A DNA stretch of 53,336 nucleotides from Paraburkholderia sp. (GTDB taxonomy: Bacteria > Pseudomonadota > Gammaproteobacteria > Burkholderiales > Burkholderiaceae): contig NZ_JAMFSB010000079.1 in assembly GCF_026225065.1 (NCBI RefSeq), positions 1 through 53,336 on the forward strand, in the 5' to 3' direction. This document shows, one piece after another, positions 19,776-28,599 of this stretch. Positions within the stretch are counted from its first letter, which is position 1; each line of letters opens with the position of its first letter. The translations under genes and the position numbers were made by a program. The notes under the pieces are model-generated. The model saw only the letters and a list, made by a program, of their open reading frames with translations, had not been told where the DNA came from and searched no databases.

Positions 19776-20741
19776 ATGACCGATACCGCCGATACCGACT
19801 TTCCCTGCGCCCGCTTTATCAAGGAGATTGGCCGCGGCCCGAACGGCGCACGCGCGCTAACGCCCGAAGACACGCACGCGCTCTACAGCGCGATGCTCGA
19901 TGGACGCGTCTCCGATCTCGAACTCGGCGCGGTGCTGCTTGCGTATCGGGTCAAGGGCGAAACCGCCGACGAGCTCGCCGCGATGCTGGCGGCCGCCCAC
20001 GCCTCCTTCGAGCCGATCCAGATTGCGCACGCAGCTTACCGACCGGTTTCCATCCCGAGCTACAACGGCGCACGCAAACAGCCGAATCTCGTGCCGCTGC
20101 TCGCTCTGCTATTGGCCCGCGAAGGCGTGCCGGTGCTCGTGCACGGCGTCACCGAAGACCCGGGCCGCGTGACCAGCGCCGAGATCTTCACCCATCTGCA
20201 GATCGCGCACGCGCAGGACCATGCGGAGATCGAAGACAGCCTCGCCTCGCGACGCCTCGCCTTTGCGCCGATCACCGCGCTCGCGCCGAAGCTCGCGCGC
20301 CTGCTGGTGCTGCGCCGCCGGATGGGCGTGCGCAATTCCACCCATACGCTCGTCAAGATCCTGCAGCCGTTCGCGCCGCCCGGGCTGCGGCTCGTGAACT
20401 ACACGCATCCGCCCTATCGTGACGCCCTGACCCAGTTGTTCGTCACCCATCCGGATGCAGCCGCAGGCGGTGCACTGCTCGCGCGCGGCACAGAGGGCGA
20501 AGCCGTCGCCGATACGCGTCGGCAGGTGCAGATCGACTGGCTGCATGACGGCATCTGCGAAACGCGCGTGGCCGCCGAGCGGTCCTCTGCTGATGCGCCC
20601 GAGGTCGAATTGCCCGAGGCTCGCGACGCCGTCACCACCGCCGCGTGGATCGATGCCGTGCTGCGCGGCGAAGCGCCGGTGCCGAGCGCGATCGAACGGC
20701 AGATCAGTGTGATCGCGGAGATCGCCAGAACCTCGGCGTGA
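19776..20741 (+). CDS. ybiB: DNA-binding protein YbiB (TrpD2 family)
   Basis: A 321-residue protein of the TrpD2/YbiB family. It shares the anthranilate phosphoribosyltransferase fold (nucleoside phosphorylase superfamily) but in E. coli binds nucleic acid without sequence preference and has no known transferase activity. The hallmark segments are FIKEIGRGPNGARALT, LELGAVLLAYRVKGET, IPSYNGARKQPNLVPLLALLL, MGVRNSTHTLVKIL and GTEGE. The ATG at 19776 is preferred; upstream in-frame TTG at 19716 would add an unconserved 20 residues. In E. coli the gene is LexA-regulated; no such operator is evident here. Confidence 0.88.
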   Translation: MTDTADTDFPCARFIKEIGRGPNGARALTPEDTHALYSAMLDGRVSDLELGAVLLAYRVKGETADELAAMLAAAHASFEPIQIAHAAYRPVSIPSYNGARKQPNLVPLLALLLAREGVPVLVHGVTEDPGRVTSAEIFTHLQIAHAQDHAEIEDSLASRRLAFAPITALAPKLARLLVLRRRMGVRNSTHTLVKILQPFAPPGLRLVNYTHPPYRDALTQLFVTHPDAAAGGALLARGTEGEAVADTRRQVQIDWLHDGICETRVAAERSSADAPEVELPEARDAVTTAAWIDAVLRGEAPVPSAIERQISVIAEIARTSA

Positions 20742-20808
20742 CGGGCTTCGCGCGACCCCGCAGCGCCGCGCGGGCGACCGCGCAACGACGCATTGTGAGC
20801 ATCCGCGG

Positions 20809-20838
20809 TTGACACGCTGCGGCCCGCTCGCATACATT
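20809..20838 (+). promoter_or_regulatory. Predicted sigma-70 promoter of the leuA leader
   Basis: A perfect -35 hexamer TTGACA (20809-20814) is followed after 18 bp by TACATT (20833-20838), a 4/6 match to the -10 consensus. The expected transcription start is at about 20844-20846, exactly on the ATG of the leader sORF at 20845. This would make the leader mRNA leaderless. Confidence 0.65.
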
Positions 20839-20844
20839 GGACCC

Positions 20845-20919
20845 ATGCGTCACCTTCCGAACACCCTCCGAATTACCTCTGGCCGCCTAGCGCGGCCCCT
20901 ATCGCTACGTCTAGCGTAA
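20845..20919 (+). CDS. Putative leucine attenuator leader peptide of leuA (24 aa)
   Basis: A 24-codon sORF begins MRHLPNTLRI and ends with RLARPLSLRLA. Six of the 24 codons encode leucine, and the last four (at 20887, 20899, 20905 and 20911) are all CTA, a very rare leucine codon in such a GC-rich genome. No Shine-Dalgarno precedes the ATG, but a predicted promoter places the transcript start on it, so leaderless translation is likely. It ends 227 bp before leuA. Alternative hairpins overlap the CTA run (see next feature). Rare Leu codons clustered before a leucine-synthesis gene are the hallmark of ribosome-mediated attenuation. Function is inferred; no homologue search was possible. Confidence 0.7.
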   Translation: MRHLPNTLRITSGRLARPLSLRLA

Positions 20920-20947
20920 GCCAGGCGTAGCGCCGCGCGTTGGCCGC
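20881..20947 (+). promoter_or_regulatory. Mutually exclusive hairpins in the leuA leader
   Basis: GCGGCC at 20892-20897 can pair with GGCCGC at 20881-20886 (loop CTAGC) or with a second GGCCGC at 20942-20947. A third stem, CGCTACG (20903-20909) with CGTAGCG (20926-20932), overlaps the last CTA codons. A ribosome stalled on the CTA cluster would block the first and third pairings and change which structure forms. I see no T-run terminator right after, so the output may be Rho-dependent or act on translation. Confidence 0.5.
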
Positions 20948-21039
20948 CCCAGCGGTTCAAGCCCGGTCCTCAAAGTAGTCCCGCAGTTTCCGTTGCACCC
21001 CAAACCGTAGTTCCTTTTACAACCTGTCAGTCGTTTGTG

Positions 21040-21064
21040 TTCGTCCGTTTACCGTTCGGACGAA
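21040..21064 (+). other. Hairpin in the distal leuA leader
   Basis: TTCGTCCG (21040-21047) and CGGACGAA (21057-21064) form a perfect 8-bp stem with a 9-nt loop, 83 nt upstream of leuA. A longer-range stem GCGAAGG (21067-21073) with CCTTCGC (21114-21120) follows. There is no downstream T-run. These could be the regulated structure of the leader or RNA-stability elements. Confidence 0.45.
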
Positions 21065-21146
21065 TCGCGAAGGTCACATCCGTGGCAGCCCGCCAGCCGC
21101 CCGAGGCCACGCCCCTTCGCATACGACAGAACGAACGAGGCTCATC

Positions 21147-22886
21147 ATGTTGCGCAACCCCGCTGAAAAATACCGACCGTTCCCCGCCGTCCGTTTGACT
21201 GGCCGAAAATGGCCCAGCCGCACGATCCAGCAAGCCCCCATCTGGATGGCCACCGACCTGCGCGACGGCAACCAGTCGCTGATCGAGCCCATGAGCATCG
21301 CGCAGAAGCTTGAGTTCTTCGAGATGCTGGTCAGGATCGGCTTCAACGAAATCGAAGTCGGCTTTCCGTCGGCCTCGCAGACCGACTTCGATTTCGTGCG
21401 CAAGCTGATCGACGAAAAGCGCATTCCCGACGATGTGACGATCCAGGTGCTCGTCCAGTCGCGCGAAGAACTGATCGCGCGCACCTTCGAGGCGCTCGAT
21501 GGCGTGCCGCGCGCGATCGTCCACCTGTACAACGCGATCGCACCGGCGTTCCGCAAGATCGTCTTCAACCAGTCAAAAGACGAAGTGAAGGCGCTCGCGG
21601 TCGAAGGCACGCGGCTGATCAAGCAGTACGCCCAGGCACGGCCGCAGACGCAGTGGACCTACCAGTACTCGCCTGAAACCTTCAGCATGACCGAGCTGCC
21701 GTTCGCCCGCGAGGTGTGCGACGCAGTCGCCCAGACGTGGCGGCCCACGCGCGATCACAAGATGATCGTCAACCTGCCCGCGACCGTCGAAGCAGCCATG
21801 CCGAACGTATACGCCGATCAGATCGAATGGATGGACCGCAATCTCGGCTATAGGGACAGCATCGTGCTGTCGGTGCATCCGCATAACGATCGCGGCACTG
21901 CGGTGGCCGCCGCTGAACTCGCCGTGCTGGCGGGCGCGGATCGCATCGAAGGGTGTCTTTTCGGAAATGGCGAGCGCACCGGCAACGTCGACCTCGTCAC
22001 GCTGGCGATGAATCTTTACACCCAGGGCATCGACCCTGGCCTCGACTTCTCGGATATCGACGCGGTACGCCGCGTCGTGGAGCGCTGCAACCAGTTACCA
22101 GTGCATCCGCGTCATCCGTATGCGGGCGATCTCGTTTATACGGCATTCTCGGGCTCGCATCAGGACGCGATCCGCAAGGGCTTTGCCCAGCAGACGCCGG
22201 ACGCGGTGTGGGAAGTGCCCTATCTGCCGGTCGACCCGGCCGACGTGGGCCGCAACTACGACGCCGTGATCCGTGTAAATAGCCAGTCCGGCAAAGGCGG
22301 CTCGACGTATCTGCTCGAACGGGGCATGGGCTTCACGCCGCCGCGCCGGGTGCAGATCGAGTTCAGCCACACAGTGCAAGCCACCGCGGATAGCAGCGGC
22401 GCCGAGATGAGCGGCGAGGCGATTTGCGCGTTGTTCGCCCGCGAGTACTTCGAGACCGATGGACCGGCGCAGCGCGTCAATGCGTCGACGGTGCGGTGGG
22501 ACGATCGCGACCTCAATGTGGCGGCGGCGAAGCGGCCGCGTGAGCAGTCCGAGGCGCAAGAGGCGCAGCATGAACCGCACGAGCAACACGCCCGGCGCGT
22601 CGCCGCCGCCCTCGCCACGGCCGCGGGGCAAATGATCGAAGTCACCTCAGTGGAAAGCGCACGGGCCACAGATGGCCGCACGGTAGTGTTCGTGGGCTGC
22701 AGGGTCGGGGAGCAGGCGGTTCGCTTCGGCGTTGGAGTTAGCTCGGAAGCCGCGGCGGCAGTCGTGGATGCTGTTGTCAGCGCAGTGAACCGGACAATCG
22801 GAACCAGCGAGGCAGCCGGGACCAGTGTGGCAGGAGTGGCAAATCCGGCGGTGTGGCAAGAGCCTGACCGCAGAGTGGCGGCCTGA
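21147..22886 (+). CDS. leuA: 2-isopropylmalate synthase
   Basis: A 579-residue enzyme for the first committed step of leucine synthesis (acetyl-CoA + 2-ketoisovalerate). It is of the second (yeast/Corynebacterium-like) LeuA class: N-terminal extension, then a TIM barrel with DLRDGNQSL, and the metal motif HPHNDRGTA. Then come the [11 protein letters not shown] segment and a C-terminal regulatory domain interrupted by a charged, Glu/Gln/Arg-rich stretch (about residues 455-490) before the final allosteric region. A GAGG Shine-Dalgarno precedes the ATG. A 300-nt leader with a Leu-rich sORF lies upstream, pointing to leucine-responsive control. Confidence 0.95.
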   Translation: MLRNPAEKYRPFPAVRLTGRKWPSRTIQQAPIWMATDLRDGNQSLIEPMSIAQKLEFFEMLVRIGFNEIEVGFPSASQTDFDFVRKLIDEKRIPDDVTIQVLVQSREELIARTFEALDGVPRAIVHLYNAIAPAFRKIVFNQSKDEVKALAVEGTRLIKQYAQARPQTQWTYQYSPETFSMTELPFAREVCDAVAQTWRPTRDHKMIVNLPATVEAAMPNVYADQIEWMDRNLGYRDSIVLSVHPHNDRGTAVAAAELAVLAGADRIEGCLFGNGERTGNVDLVTLAMNLYTQGIDPGLDFSDIDAVRRVVERCNQLPVHPRHPYAGDLVYTAFSGSHQDAIRKGFAQQTPDAVWEVPYLPVDPADVGRNYDAVIRVNSQSGKGGSTYLLERGMGFTPPRRVQIEFSHTVQATADSSGAEMSGEAICALFAREYFETDGPAQRVNASTVRWDDRDLNVAAAKRPREQSEAQEAQHEPHEQHARRVAAALATAAGQMIEVTSVESARATDGRTVVFVGCRVGEQAVRFGVGVSSEAAAAVVDAVVSAVNRTIGTSEAAGTSVAGVANPAVWQEPDRRVAA

Positions 22887-23011
22887 CGACAATCGGCTGG
22901 TCAGCACAGACGCAAAGGCAGGCAACAATCTGAAGAGAGCGCAGCACAATCTGCCGCGCCTACGAGCACGGGTCGCTCACCCAGCGCCCCGGCGAGAGAA
23001 GCCCACCGGCC

Positions 23012-23398
23012 TCACTCGATCGCGCAACGCGTCGCCTGCCATGCGACCAGCCGCCACTCACCGTCTTCCTGTGCATGCAGCGCGGTGTAGGCAATCGGGA
23101 ACAGCAACGCGCCGTTGTTCGCCTCCATCTCGATGAGCGCGCGCCCGGTGACGATCACACAGGTCTCGCGCCCGACCGGCAGCACCTCCTGCGACTGGAT
23201 CTCGATCTGGCGATAACGACGGCGCCCCGCTGTGATTCCGTCGACGAACTGCCGCTTCGTTTCCCGTTTGCCATTCGTGTGGACATAGCTGACGGTCTCG
23301 GAGAGCAGCGAGTCGAGCAACGGTCCGTTGCCATCGACCATCGCTCGAAAGCGGTCGCGCTCGAGCCCACGAATCGCCTCGATCAACTTTGCGGACAT
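23012..23398 (-). CDS. SnoaL-like/DUF4440 nuclear transport factor 2 family protein
   Basis: A 128-residue single-domain protein with the NTF2-like cone fold pattern (DRFRAMVDGNGPLLDSLLSETVSYVHTNG, then TGRALIEMEANNG and a C-terminal WRLVAWQATR). Members are small-molecule isomerases, cyclases or binding proteins; nothing here identifies a substrate. It is convergent with leuA and followed upstream by a broken outer-membrane protein gene. Confidence 0.8.
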   Translation of the reverse strand: MSAKLIEAIRGLERDRFRAMVDGNGPLLDSLLSETVSYVHTNGKRETKRQFVDGITAGRRRYRQIEIQSQEVLPVGRETCVIVTGRALIEMEANNGALLFPIAYTALHAQEDGEWRLVAWQATRCAIE

Positions 23399-23441
23399 TG
23401 CTCAGCCCCTTTGCCTCGACGGGCCAACAGCGGCCGCAGTC

Positions 23442-23810
23442 TTAGAAGTTACATTGCAAATATAGCTGGCTGAAATTTATACCAGGTTTGGGCTCTTTGA
23501 TACCGCCGTTCGCGAAGGGCGCCGAACCGGTAGACCGCCAGATGCTGATGCCGACATACGAACCTCACCCTCTTGTCAGTTGTCGAGGGGACGCTGGAAC
23601 ATTGCGACGCGGCCGCGATCCAACCTCAATCGCGGTACCCACTACGCATGGATTGCCCTTGAAAAAGCCGATCCCGGACCCCATATAGAGGGGCCACGAG
23701 CGCAAGAAATCATAAGAAGAATGCCGGAATTCAGCAGACCAATACTCCAAAGTGCCGAAAACTGGTGACTCTCCACCGACGTACGCCCGTCCAGAGCAAA
23801 TCCTACGCTC
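23442..23810 (-). pseudogene. Outer-membrane beta-barrel remnant (possibly acyloxyacyl hydrolase/PagL-like) with in-frame stop
   Basis: Read on the minus strand, one frame gives SPVFGTLEYWSAEFRH, then FLRSWPLYMGSGIGFFKG, a basic stretch ending QLTRG, then an in-frame TGA at 23565-23567. The same frame continues GSYVGISIWRSTGSAPFANG, GIKEPKPGINFSQLYLQCNF and a stop. The terminal Phe and alternating pattern are those of a last outer-membrane strand; GGIKEPxPGIN resembles the end of lipid A 3-O-deacylases (PagL type). No good start or signal peptide is found upstream. I read it as a decayed gene. The family is tentative. The stretch is less GC-rich than its surroundings. Confidence 0.5.
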
Positions 23811-23903
23811 ATCCCCGCCAGAGCGTAGAAAGCGTATGATGCTATTGGAAGTTAAATTTCGATAGCCTAGCGGGAACCATGATACCCCCACACACTCTAA
23901 GTA

Positions 23904-23930
23904 TTAGCACTCGGATATTGAGAGTGCTAA
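23904..23930 (+). promoter_or_regulatory. CIRCE operator (HrcA site) upstream of rpoH
   Basis: TTAGCACTC (23904-23912), nine bases, GAGTGCTAA (23922-23930): a perfect match to the CIRCE consensus. HrcA binds this element and represses heat-shock operons until heat disturbs HrcA folding. It lies 60 bp before the rpoH start codon. HrcA control of rpoH has been inferred for beta-proteobacteria, so this puts sigma-32 under HrcA. Confidence 0.95.
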
Positions 23931-23990
23931 CATCCACGCTGGAGTCGAAGTTCGACTGAGCTTTTGGCTGATTCCAAAGGAGTTTTCTAC

Positions 23991-24926
<936 letters not shown>

Positions 24927-24983
24927 CGCAAAACCGCGGCTTTCCGGCGCGGTCCGGAACCCGTCAGCGCTCTGTCAGACATC

Positions 24984-25014
24984 AGCCCTGCCCTCGCAAG
25001 ACGGCAGGGCTTTT
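24984..25014 (+). terminator. Intrinsic terminator after rpoH
   Basis: AGCCCTGCC (24984-24992) pairs with GGCAGGGCT (25003-25011), followed by TTT. It lies about 60 bp after the rpoH stop codon. Confidence 0.88.
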
Positions 25015-25230
25015 GCATTTATACCTTTATAAATCGCGACCCGCTTCCTTGACGTAACGCAACGTTGCTTGTATTAGTGACGTGGACGGCATGCCTACGC
25101 GACCCAATGCCACAGTCGCGACCCCCTTCGCTGCCAGCCCCTATCTTAATATCGTTATGCACTCTCCAAGCCGTCTGCGCCGCCTGGATCCGGCCGGGTA
25201 AACCGGTGTGAAGTCGACCATCGACCGATC
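25015..25230. other. Upstream region of the cyd operon
   Basis: This stretch, together with the rpoH terminator, forms a 300-bp gap without a gene. A 10-bp palindrome GCAACGTTGC lies at 25059-25068 within an AT-richer stretch. An FNR/ANR-like half-match (TTGAC-N4-CGCAA, 25049-25062) overlaps it but is too far from TTGAT-N4-ATCAA to call. Oxygen-responsive control of cyd is expected but not shown by the sequence. Confidence 0.4.
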
Positions 25231-25491
25231 ATGACCATAACGCTACACGACAGGAATCCGCCTCGCCCCGGCCTGCGCGCGCGAATCGCCGCCTGGGCGC
25301 GCGGACCAACCTTCGGGCGAGATATCGCCATCGTGCTTGCCATCAAATTTGCACTCCTGATGGTGCTCAAGTACGCGTTTTTCAATCATCCCCTGGCGGA
25401 GAACATGTCCATGCCGCCCGCCCTCGTCGCGCAGGCGTTGCTCTCCGCGCCCGCCCCGCATCCGTCTCAAGGTGATCAACATGCCCGGTAG
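25231..25491 (+). CDS. cydP: Cytochrome bd-associated small membrane protein CydP
   Basis: An 86-residue protein with an Arg-rich cytoplasmic N-terminus and one hydrophobic segment (IAIVLAIKFALLMVLKYAFF, about residues 33-52), then HPLAENMSMPP. This is the CydP pattern seen next to cydAB in beta-proteobacteria. It is thought to be a minor subunit of the bd oxidase. It overlaps the start of cydA by 11 bp, so translation is probably coupled. Confidence 0.85.
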   Translation: MTITLHDRNPPRPGLRARIAAWARGPTFGRDIAIVLAIKFALLMVLKYAFFNHPLAENMSMPPALVAQALLSAPAPHPSQGDQHAR

Positions 25492-27079
25492 CGAAGTCGT
25501 CGACCTCTCGCGTCTCCAGTTTGCGGTGACGGCGCTTTATCACTTTTTATTCGTACCCCTTACGCTCGGCCTGTCCTGGCTGCTCGTCATCATGGAATCC
25601 GTCTACGTGATGACCGGCAAGCAGATCTACAAGGACATGACGCAGTTCTGGGGCAAGCTGTTCGGCATCAACTTCGCGATGGGCGTCACCACCGGCCTCA
25701 CGCTGGAGTTCCAGTTCGGCACCAACTGGTCGTACTACTCCCATTACGTCGGTGACATCTTCGGCGTGCCGCTCGCCGTCGAAGGTCTGATGGCGTTCTT
25801 CCTCGAATCGACCTTTGTGGGCCTGTTCTTCTTCGGCTGGCCGCGGTTGTCGCGGGTGCAGCATCTGATCGTCACGTTCCTCGTTGCACTGGGCTCGAAC
25901 CTGTCCGCGCTGTGGATCCTGGTCGCCAACGGCTGGATGAACAATCCGGTCGGCGCCGAGTTCAACTACGAAACCATGCGGATGGAACTGTCGAGCATCT
26001 ACGCCGTGCTGTTCAATCCCGTTGCACAGGTGAAGTTCGTGCACACGGTTTCCGCCGGCTACGTGACGGCGTCGATGTTCGTGCTCGGCATCTCGTCCTG
26101 GTATCTGCTCAAGCGCCGCGACACCGAATTCGCGCTGCGCTCGTTCGCGATTGCGGCCGGTTTCGGGCTCGCATCGACGGTCTGCGTGATCGTGCTCGGC
26201 GATGAATCGGGCTACCGCACCGGCGAAGTCCAGCAGGTCAAACTCGCCGCCATTGAATCGGAATGGGAAACCGCGCCGGCGCCGGCACCGTTCACGATCT
26301 TTGGCATCCCGAACCAGAAGGAAGAGAGGACGGACTACGCGATCCGGAGTCCCTACGCGCTCGGGATCATCGCGACGCGTTCGATCGATGAACCGGTGCT
26401 GGGTCTGAAGGACCTGATCGCGCACAACGAACTACGCATCAAGGACGGCATGATTGCCTACGGTGCGCTGCAGCAGCTCAAGCAAGGCAATGCTACCGAC
26501 GACGCCAAGGTTGCCTTCGCGCTGCACAAGGACAATCTCGGGTACGCGCTGATGCTCAAGCAGTTCACCGCCAACGTCACCGACGCTACGCCGGACCAGA
26601 TCGCCCAGGCGGCGAAGAAGACCATTCCGCCGGTGTTGCCGGTGTTCTTCTCGTTCCGCATGATGGTGGGCCTCGGCATCCTGTTCCTCGTGACCTTCCT
26701 GCTCGCGTTCTGGTTCTGCGCGCAGCGCTCGCTGCTGCTGGACAAGCGCCGTTGGTTCCTGCGCTGGGCGGTGTGGGCGATTCCGTTGCCGTGGCTTGCA
26801 GCTGAGTTCGGCTGGATCGTCGCGGAGCTGGGGCGTCAACCGTGGACTATTGCCGGCATCCTGCCCACTGCGCTGTCGGCTTCGAGCCTGACGGCCAGCG
26901 ACCTGTATCTGAGCATCGGTGGCTTCGTGGTGTTCTACACGGCGCTGTTTGTGATCGAGATCACGCTGATGTTCAAGTACGCGCGGCTCGGTCCGTCGTC
27001 ATTGCATACGGGCCGGTATCACCATGAAACGCCGCCGCCAGATCAGCCGTCCAAACCGTTGACCACCAGGACCGCGTGA
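25481..27079 (+). CDS. cydA: Cytochrome bd ubiquinol oxidase subunit I
   Basis: A 532-residue inner-membrane subunit that binds hemes b558, b595 and d and oxidises ubiquinol with high oxygen affinity. The heme-ligand region RLQFAVTALYHFLFVPLTLG is at the N-terminus. The periplasmic Q loop is of the long (L) type: IKDGMIAYGALQQLKQG, LGYALMLKQF and the alanine-rich region align with the E. coli CydA Q-loop. The start at 25481 (MPGSEVVDLSR) has AAGG 10 nt upstream; an in-frame GTG at 25472 is less likely. Confidence 0.96.
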   Translation: MPGSEVVDLSRLQFAVTALYHFLFVPLTLGLSWLLVIMESVYVMTGKQIYKDMTQFWGKLFGINFAMGVTTGLTLEFQFGTNWSYYSHYVGDIFGVPLAVEGLMAFFLESTFVGLFFFGWPRLSRVQHLIVTFLVALGSNLSALWILVANGWMNNPVGAEFNYETMRMELSSIYAVLFNPVAQVKFVHTVSAGYVTASMFVLGISSWYLLKRRDTEFALRSFAIAAGFGLASTVCVIVLGDESGYRTGEVQQVKLAAIESEWETAPAPAPFTIFGIPNQKEERTDYAIRSPYALGIIATRSIDEPVLGLKDLIAHNELRIKDGMIAYGALQQLKQGNATDDAKVAFALHKDNLGYALMLKQFTANVTDATPDQIAQAAKKTIPPVLPVFFSFRMMVGLGILFLVTFLLAFWFCAQRSLLLDKRRWFLRWAVWAIPLPWLAAEFGWIVAELGRQPWTIAGILPTALSASSLTASDLYLSIGGFVVFYTALFVIEITLMFKYARLGPSSLHTGRYHHETPPPDQPSKPLTTRTA

Positions 27080-27150
27080 TTCGCCACCACGTTAAGCACG
27101 CTGACCAGGCTGCAAAAGCTTTCCAAGCTGTATAAAAGGGAAAAATCATC

Positions 27151-28287
27151 ATGGATTACGCAACCCTCAAAGTGATCTGGTGGGTCCTGATCGGTGTCCT
27201 GCTGATCGGCTTCGCGGTTACCGACGGCTTCGATATGGGCACGGCCATCCTGCTGCCTTTCATCGCAAAGACCGATGCGGAGCGACGCATCGTCGTGAAC
27301 ACCGTCGGCGCGACGTGGGAAGGCAACCAGGTCTGGTTCATCACCGCGGGCGGCGCGATGTTCGCGGCCTGGCCGCTCGTCTACGCGGCGTCGTTCTCGG
27401 GCTTTTACTTTGCGATGCTGCTGGTGCTGTTTTCGCTGTTCTTCCGGCCCGTCGGCTTCGACTACCGCAGCAAACGCGAGGACCCACGCTGGCGTAGCGC
27501 GTGGGACTGGGCGCTGTTTATCGGCGGCTTCGTGCCGGCGCTGGTGATCGGCGTCGCCTTTGGCAATCTGCTGCAAGGCGTGCCGTTCGCGTTCGACACC
27601 GACCTCCGCGTCGCCTATCACGGCAGTTTCTTCGCGCTACTGAATCCATTTGCCGTGTTGTGCGGGCTTGTCAGCGTGTCGATGCTGGCCGCGCACGGCG
27701 CTGCATTCGTGAAGATGAAAACGGATGATGTGATTGCGCGGCGTGCGTCGTTGGCTTTGCGCATCGCGTCGCTTGCTGCTGTGGCGTTATTCCTGATCGC
27801 CGGCGTGCTGGTTGCGACGGTGATCGGTGGCTATCAGATCGTCGATGCGGCGCCGTTCGATACGGTCGCCAACCCGCTGCTAAAAAGCGTGGTCGGCGCA
27901 CCCGGCTTGTGGCTCACCAATTACTCCACGTACCCGTGGATGGTCGCGGCGCCGCTGATTGGCGTGGTGGGCGGCGTGCTGGCGTTGCTCTTCGCGAAGT
28001 CGCGCTTCGAGAAGAGCGTATTCATCTGCACTGGGCTGATGATTGTCGGCGTGATCCTGACGGCGGGTTTTTCGATGTTTCCGTTCATCATGCCGTCGTC
28101 GCTGGATGGACGCAGCAGCCTGACTGTGTGGGACTCGACCTCGAGCCAGATGACGCTGCAGATCATGCTGATCGCGGTGATCATTTTCTTGCCGATCATC
28201 CTGATCTACACGAGCTGGGTGTACCGCGTGATGCGCGGCAAGGTGACCGCGGCCGCGCTCGAAGAAAACCGGCACTCGATGTATTGA
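27151..28287 (+). CDS. cydB: Cytochrome bd ubiquinol oxidase subunit II
   Basis: A 378-residue membrane subunit, close to the 379 residues of E. coli CydB. The signature [18 protein letters not shown], then [19 protein letters not shown], and [16 protein letters not shown] are present, with about eight to nine hydrophobic segments. It follows cydA by 71 bp; AAGGG precedes the ATG. CydB stabilises the hemes of CydA and does not itself bind heme. Confidence 0.96.
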   Translation: MDYATLKVIWWVLIGVLLIGFAVTDGFDMGTAILLPFIAKTDAERRIVVNTVGATWEGNQVWFITAGGAMFAAWPLVYAASFSGFYFAMLLVLFSLFFRPVGFDYRSKREDPRWRSAWDWALFIGGFVPALVIGVAFGNLLQGVPFAFDTDLRVAYHGSFFALLNPFAVLCGLVSVSMLAAHGAAFVKMKTDDVIARRASLALRIASLAAVALFLIAGVLVATVIGGYQIVDAAPFDTVANPLLKSVVGAPGLWLTNYSTYPWMVAAPLIGVVGGVLALLFAKSRFEKSVFICTGLMIVGVILTAGFSMFPFIMPSSLDGRSSLTVWDSTSSQMTLQIMLIAVIIFLPIILIYTSWVYRVMRGKVTAAALEENRHSMY

Positions 28288-28344
28288 AGCGTCTGGCGCG
28301 TGACGCGGCGGACGTGACTGCAACTGGATTCACAGGAGCGAATG

Positions 28345-28464
28345 ATGTGGTATTTCAGCTGGATTCTCGGTATTGGCGTGGCGCTCTCGTTTGGGATTAT
28401 CAATGTATTGTGGCTTGAGTCGAACCGGCCGGAAGAAGTGGCGGTGAAGCGCAAGGCGGATTGA
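28345..28464 (+). CDS. cydX: Cytochrome bd-type oxidase small subunit CydX
   Basis: A 39-residue single-pass protein, MWYFSWILGIGVALSFGIIN then VLWLESNRPEEVAVKRKAD. It matches the CydX/YbgT pattern of an N-terminal MWYF(S/T)WILG and a conserved Glu soon after the membrane segment. In E. coli this subunit stabilises the bd complex. AGGAG lies 6 nt upstream of this ATG; a directly preceding ATG (28342) would be too close to it. It follows cydB by 57 bp and a strong terminator follows. Confidence 0.9.
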   Translation: MWYFSWILGIGVALSFGIINVLWLESNRPEEVAVKRKAD

Positions 28465-28510
28465 CTAGCGACAGAGGCAGCGTGAATCGCAAACATGGAC
28501 GGCGGTAAAC

Positions 28511-28544
28511 GAAGAGCGGCGCCCAAGGGCGCCGCTCTTCGTTT
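28511..28544 (+). terminator. Terminator of the cyd operon (bidirectional shape)
   Basis: GAAGAGCGGCGCCC (28511-28524) and GGGCGCCGCTCTTC (28527-28540) form a 14-bp perfect stem with a 2-nt nominal loop (AA), followed by GTTTC. It lies 47 bp after cydX and also faces the end of nagE, so it may serve both strands. Confidence 0.85.
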
Positions 28545-28599
28545 CAACATAACTCACCGCAACACAGGAACGCTTAACGCCGCTCCCGCGTCACACGCA

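Noticed and set aside
21040-21064. Intrinsic terminator in the leuA leader
   Set aside because: The 8-bp hairpin is good, but no T-run follows on the plus strand, so it is listed only as a hairpin.
25049-25062. FNR/ANR box upstream of cydP (TTGAC-N4-CGCAA)
   Set aside because: Only about 7 of 10 consensus bases match TTGAT-N4-ATCAA, and it overlaps another palindrome. Too weak to call.
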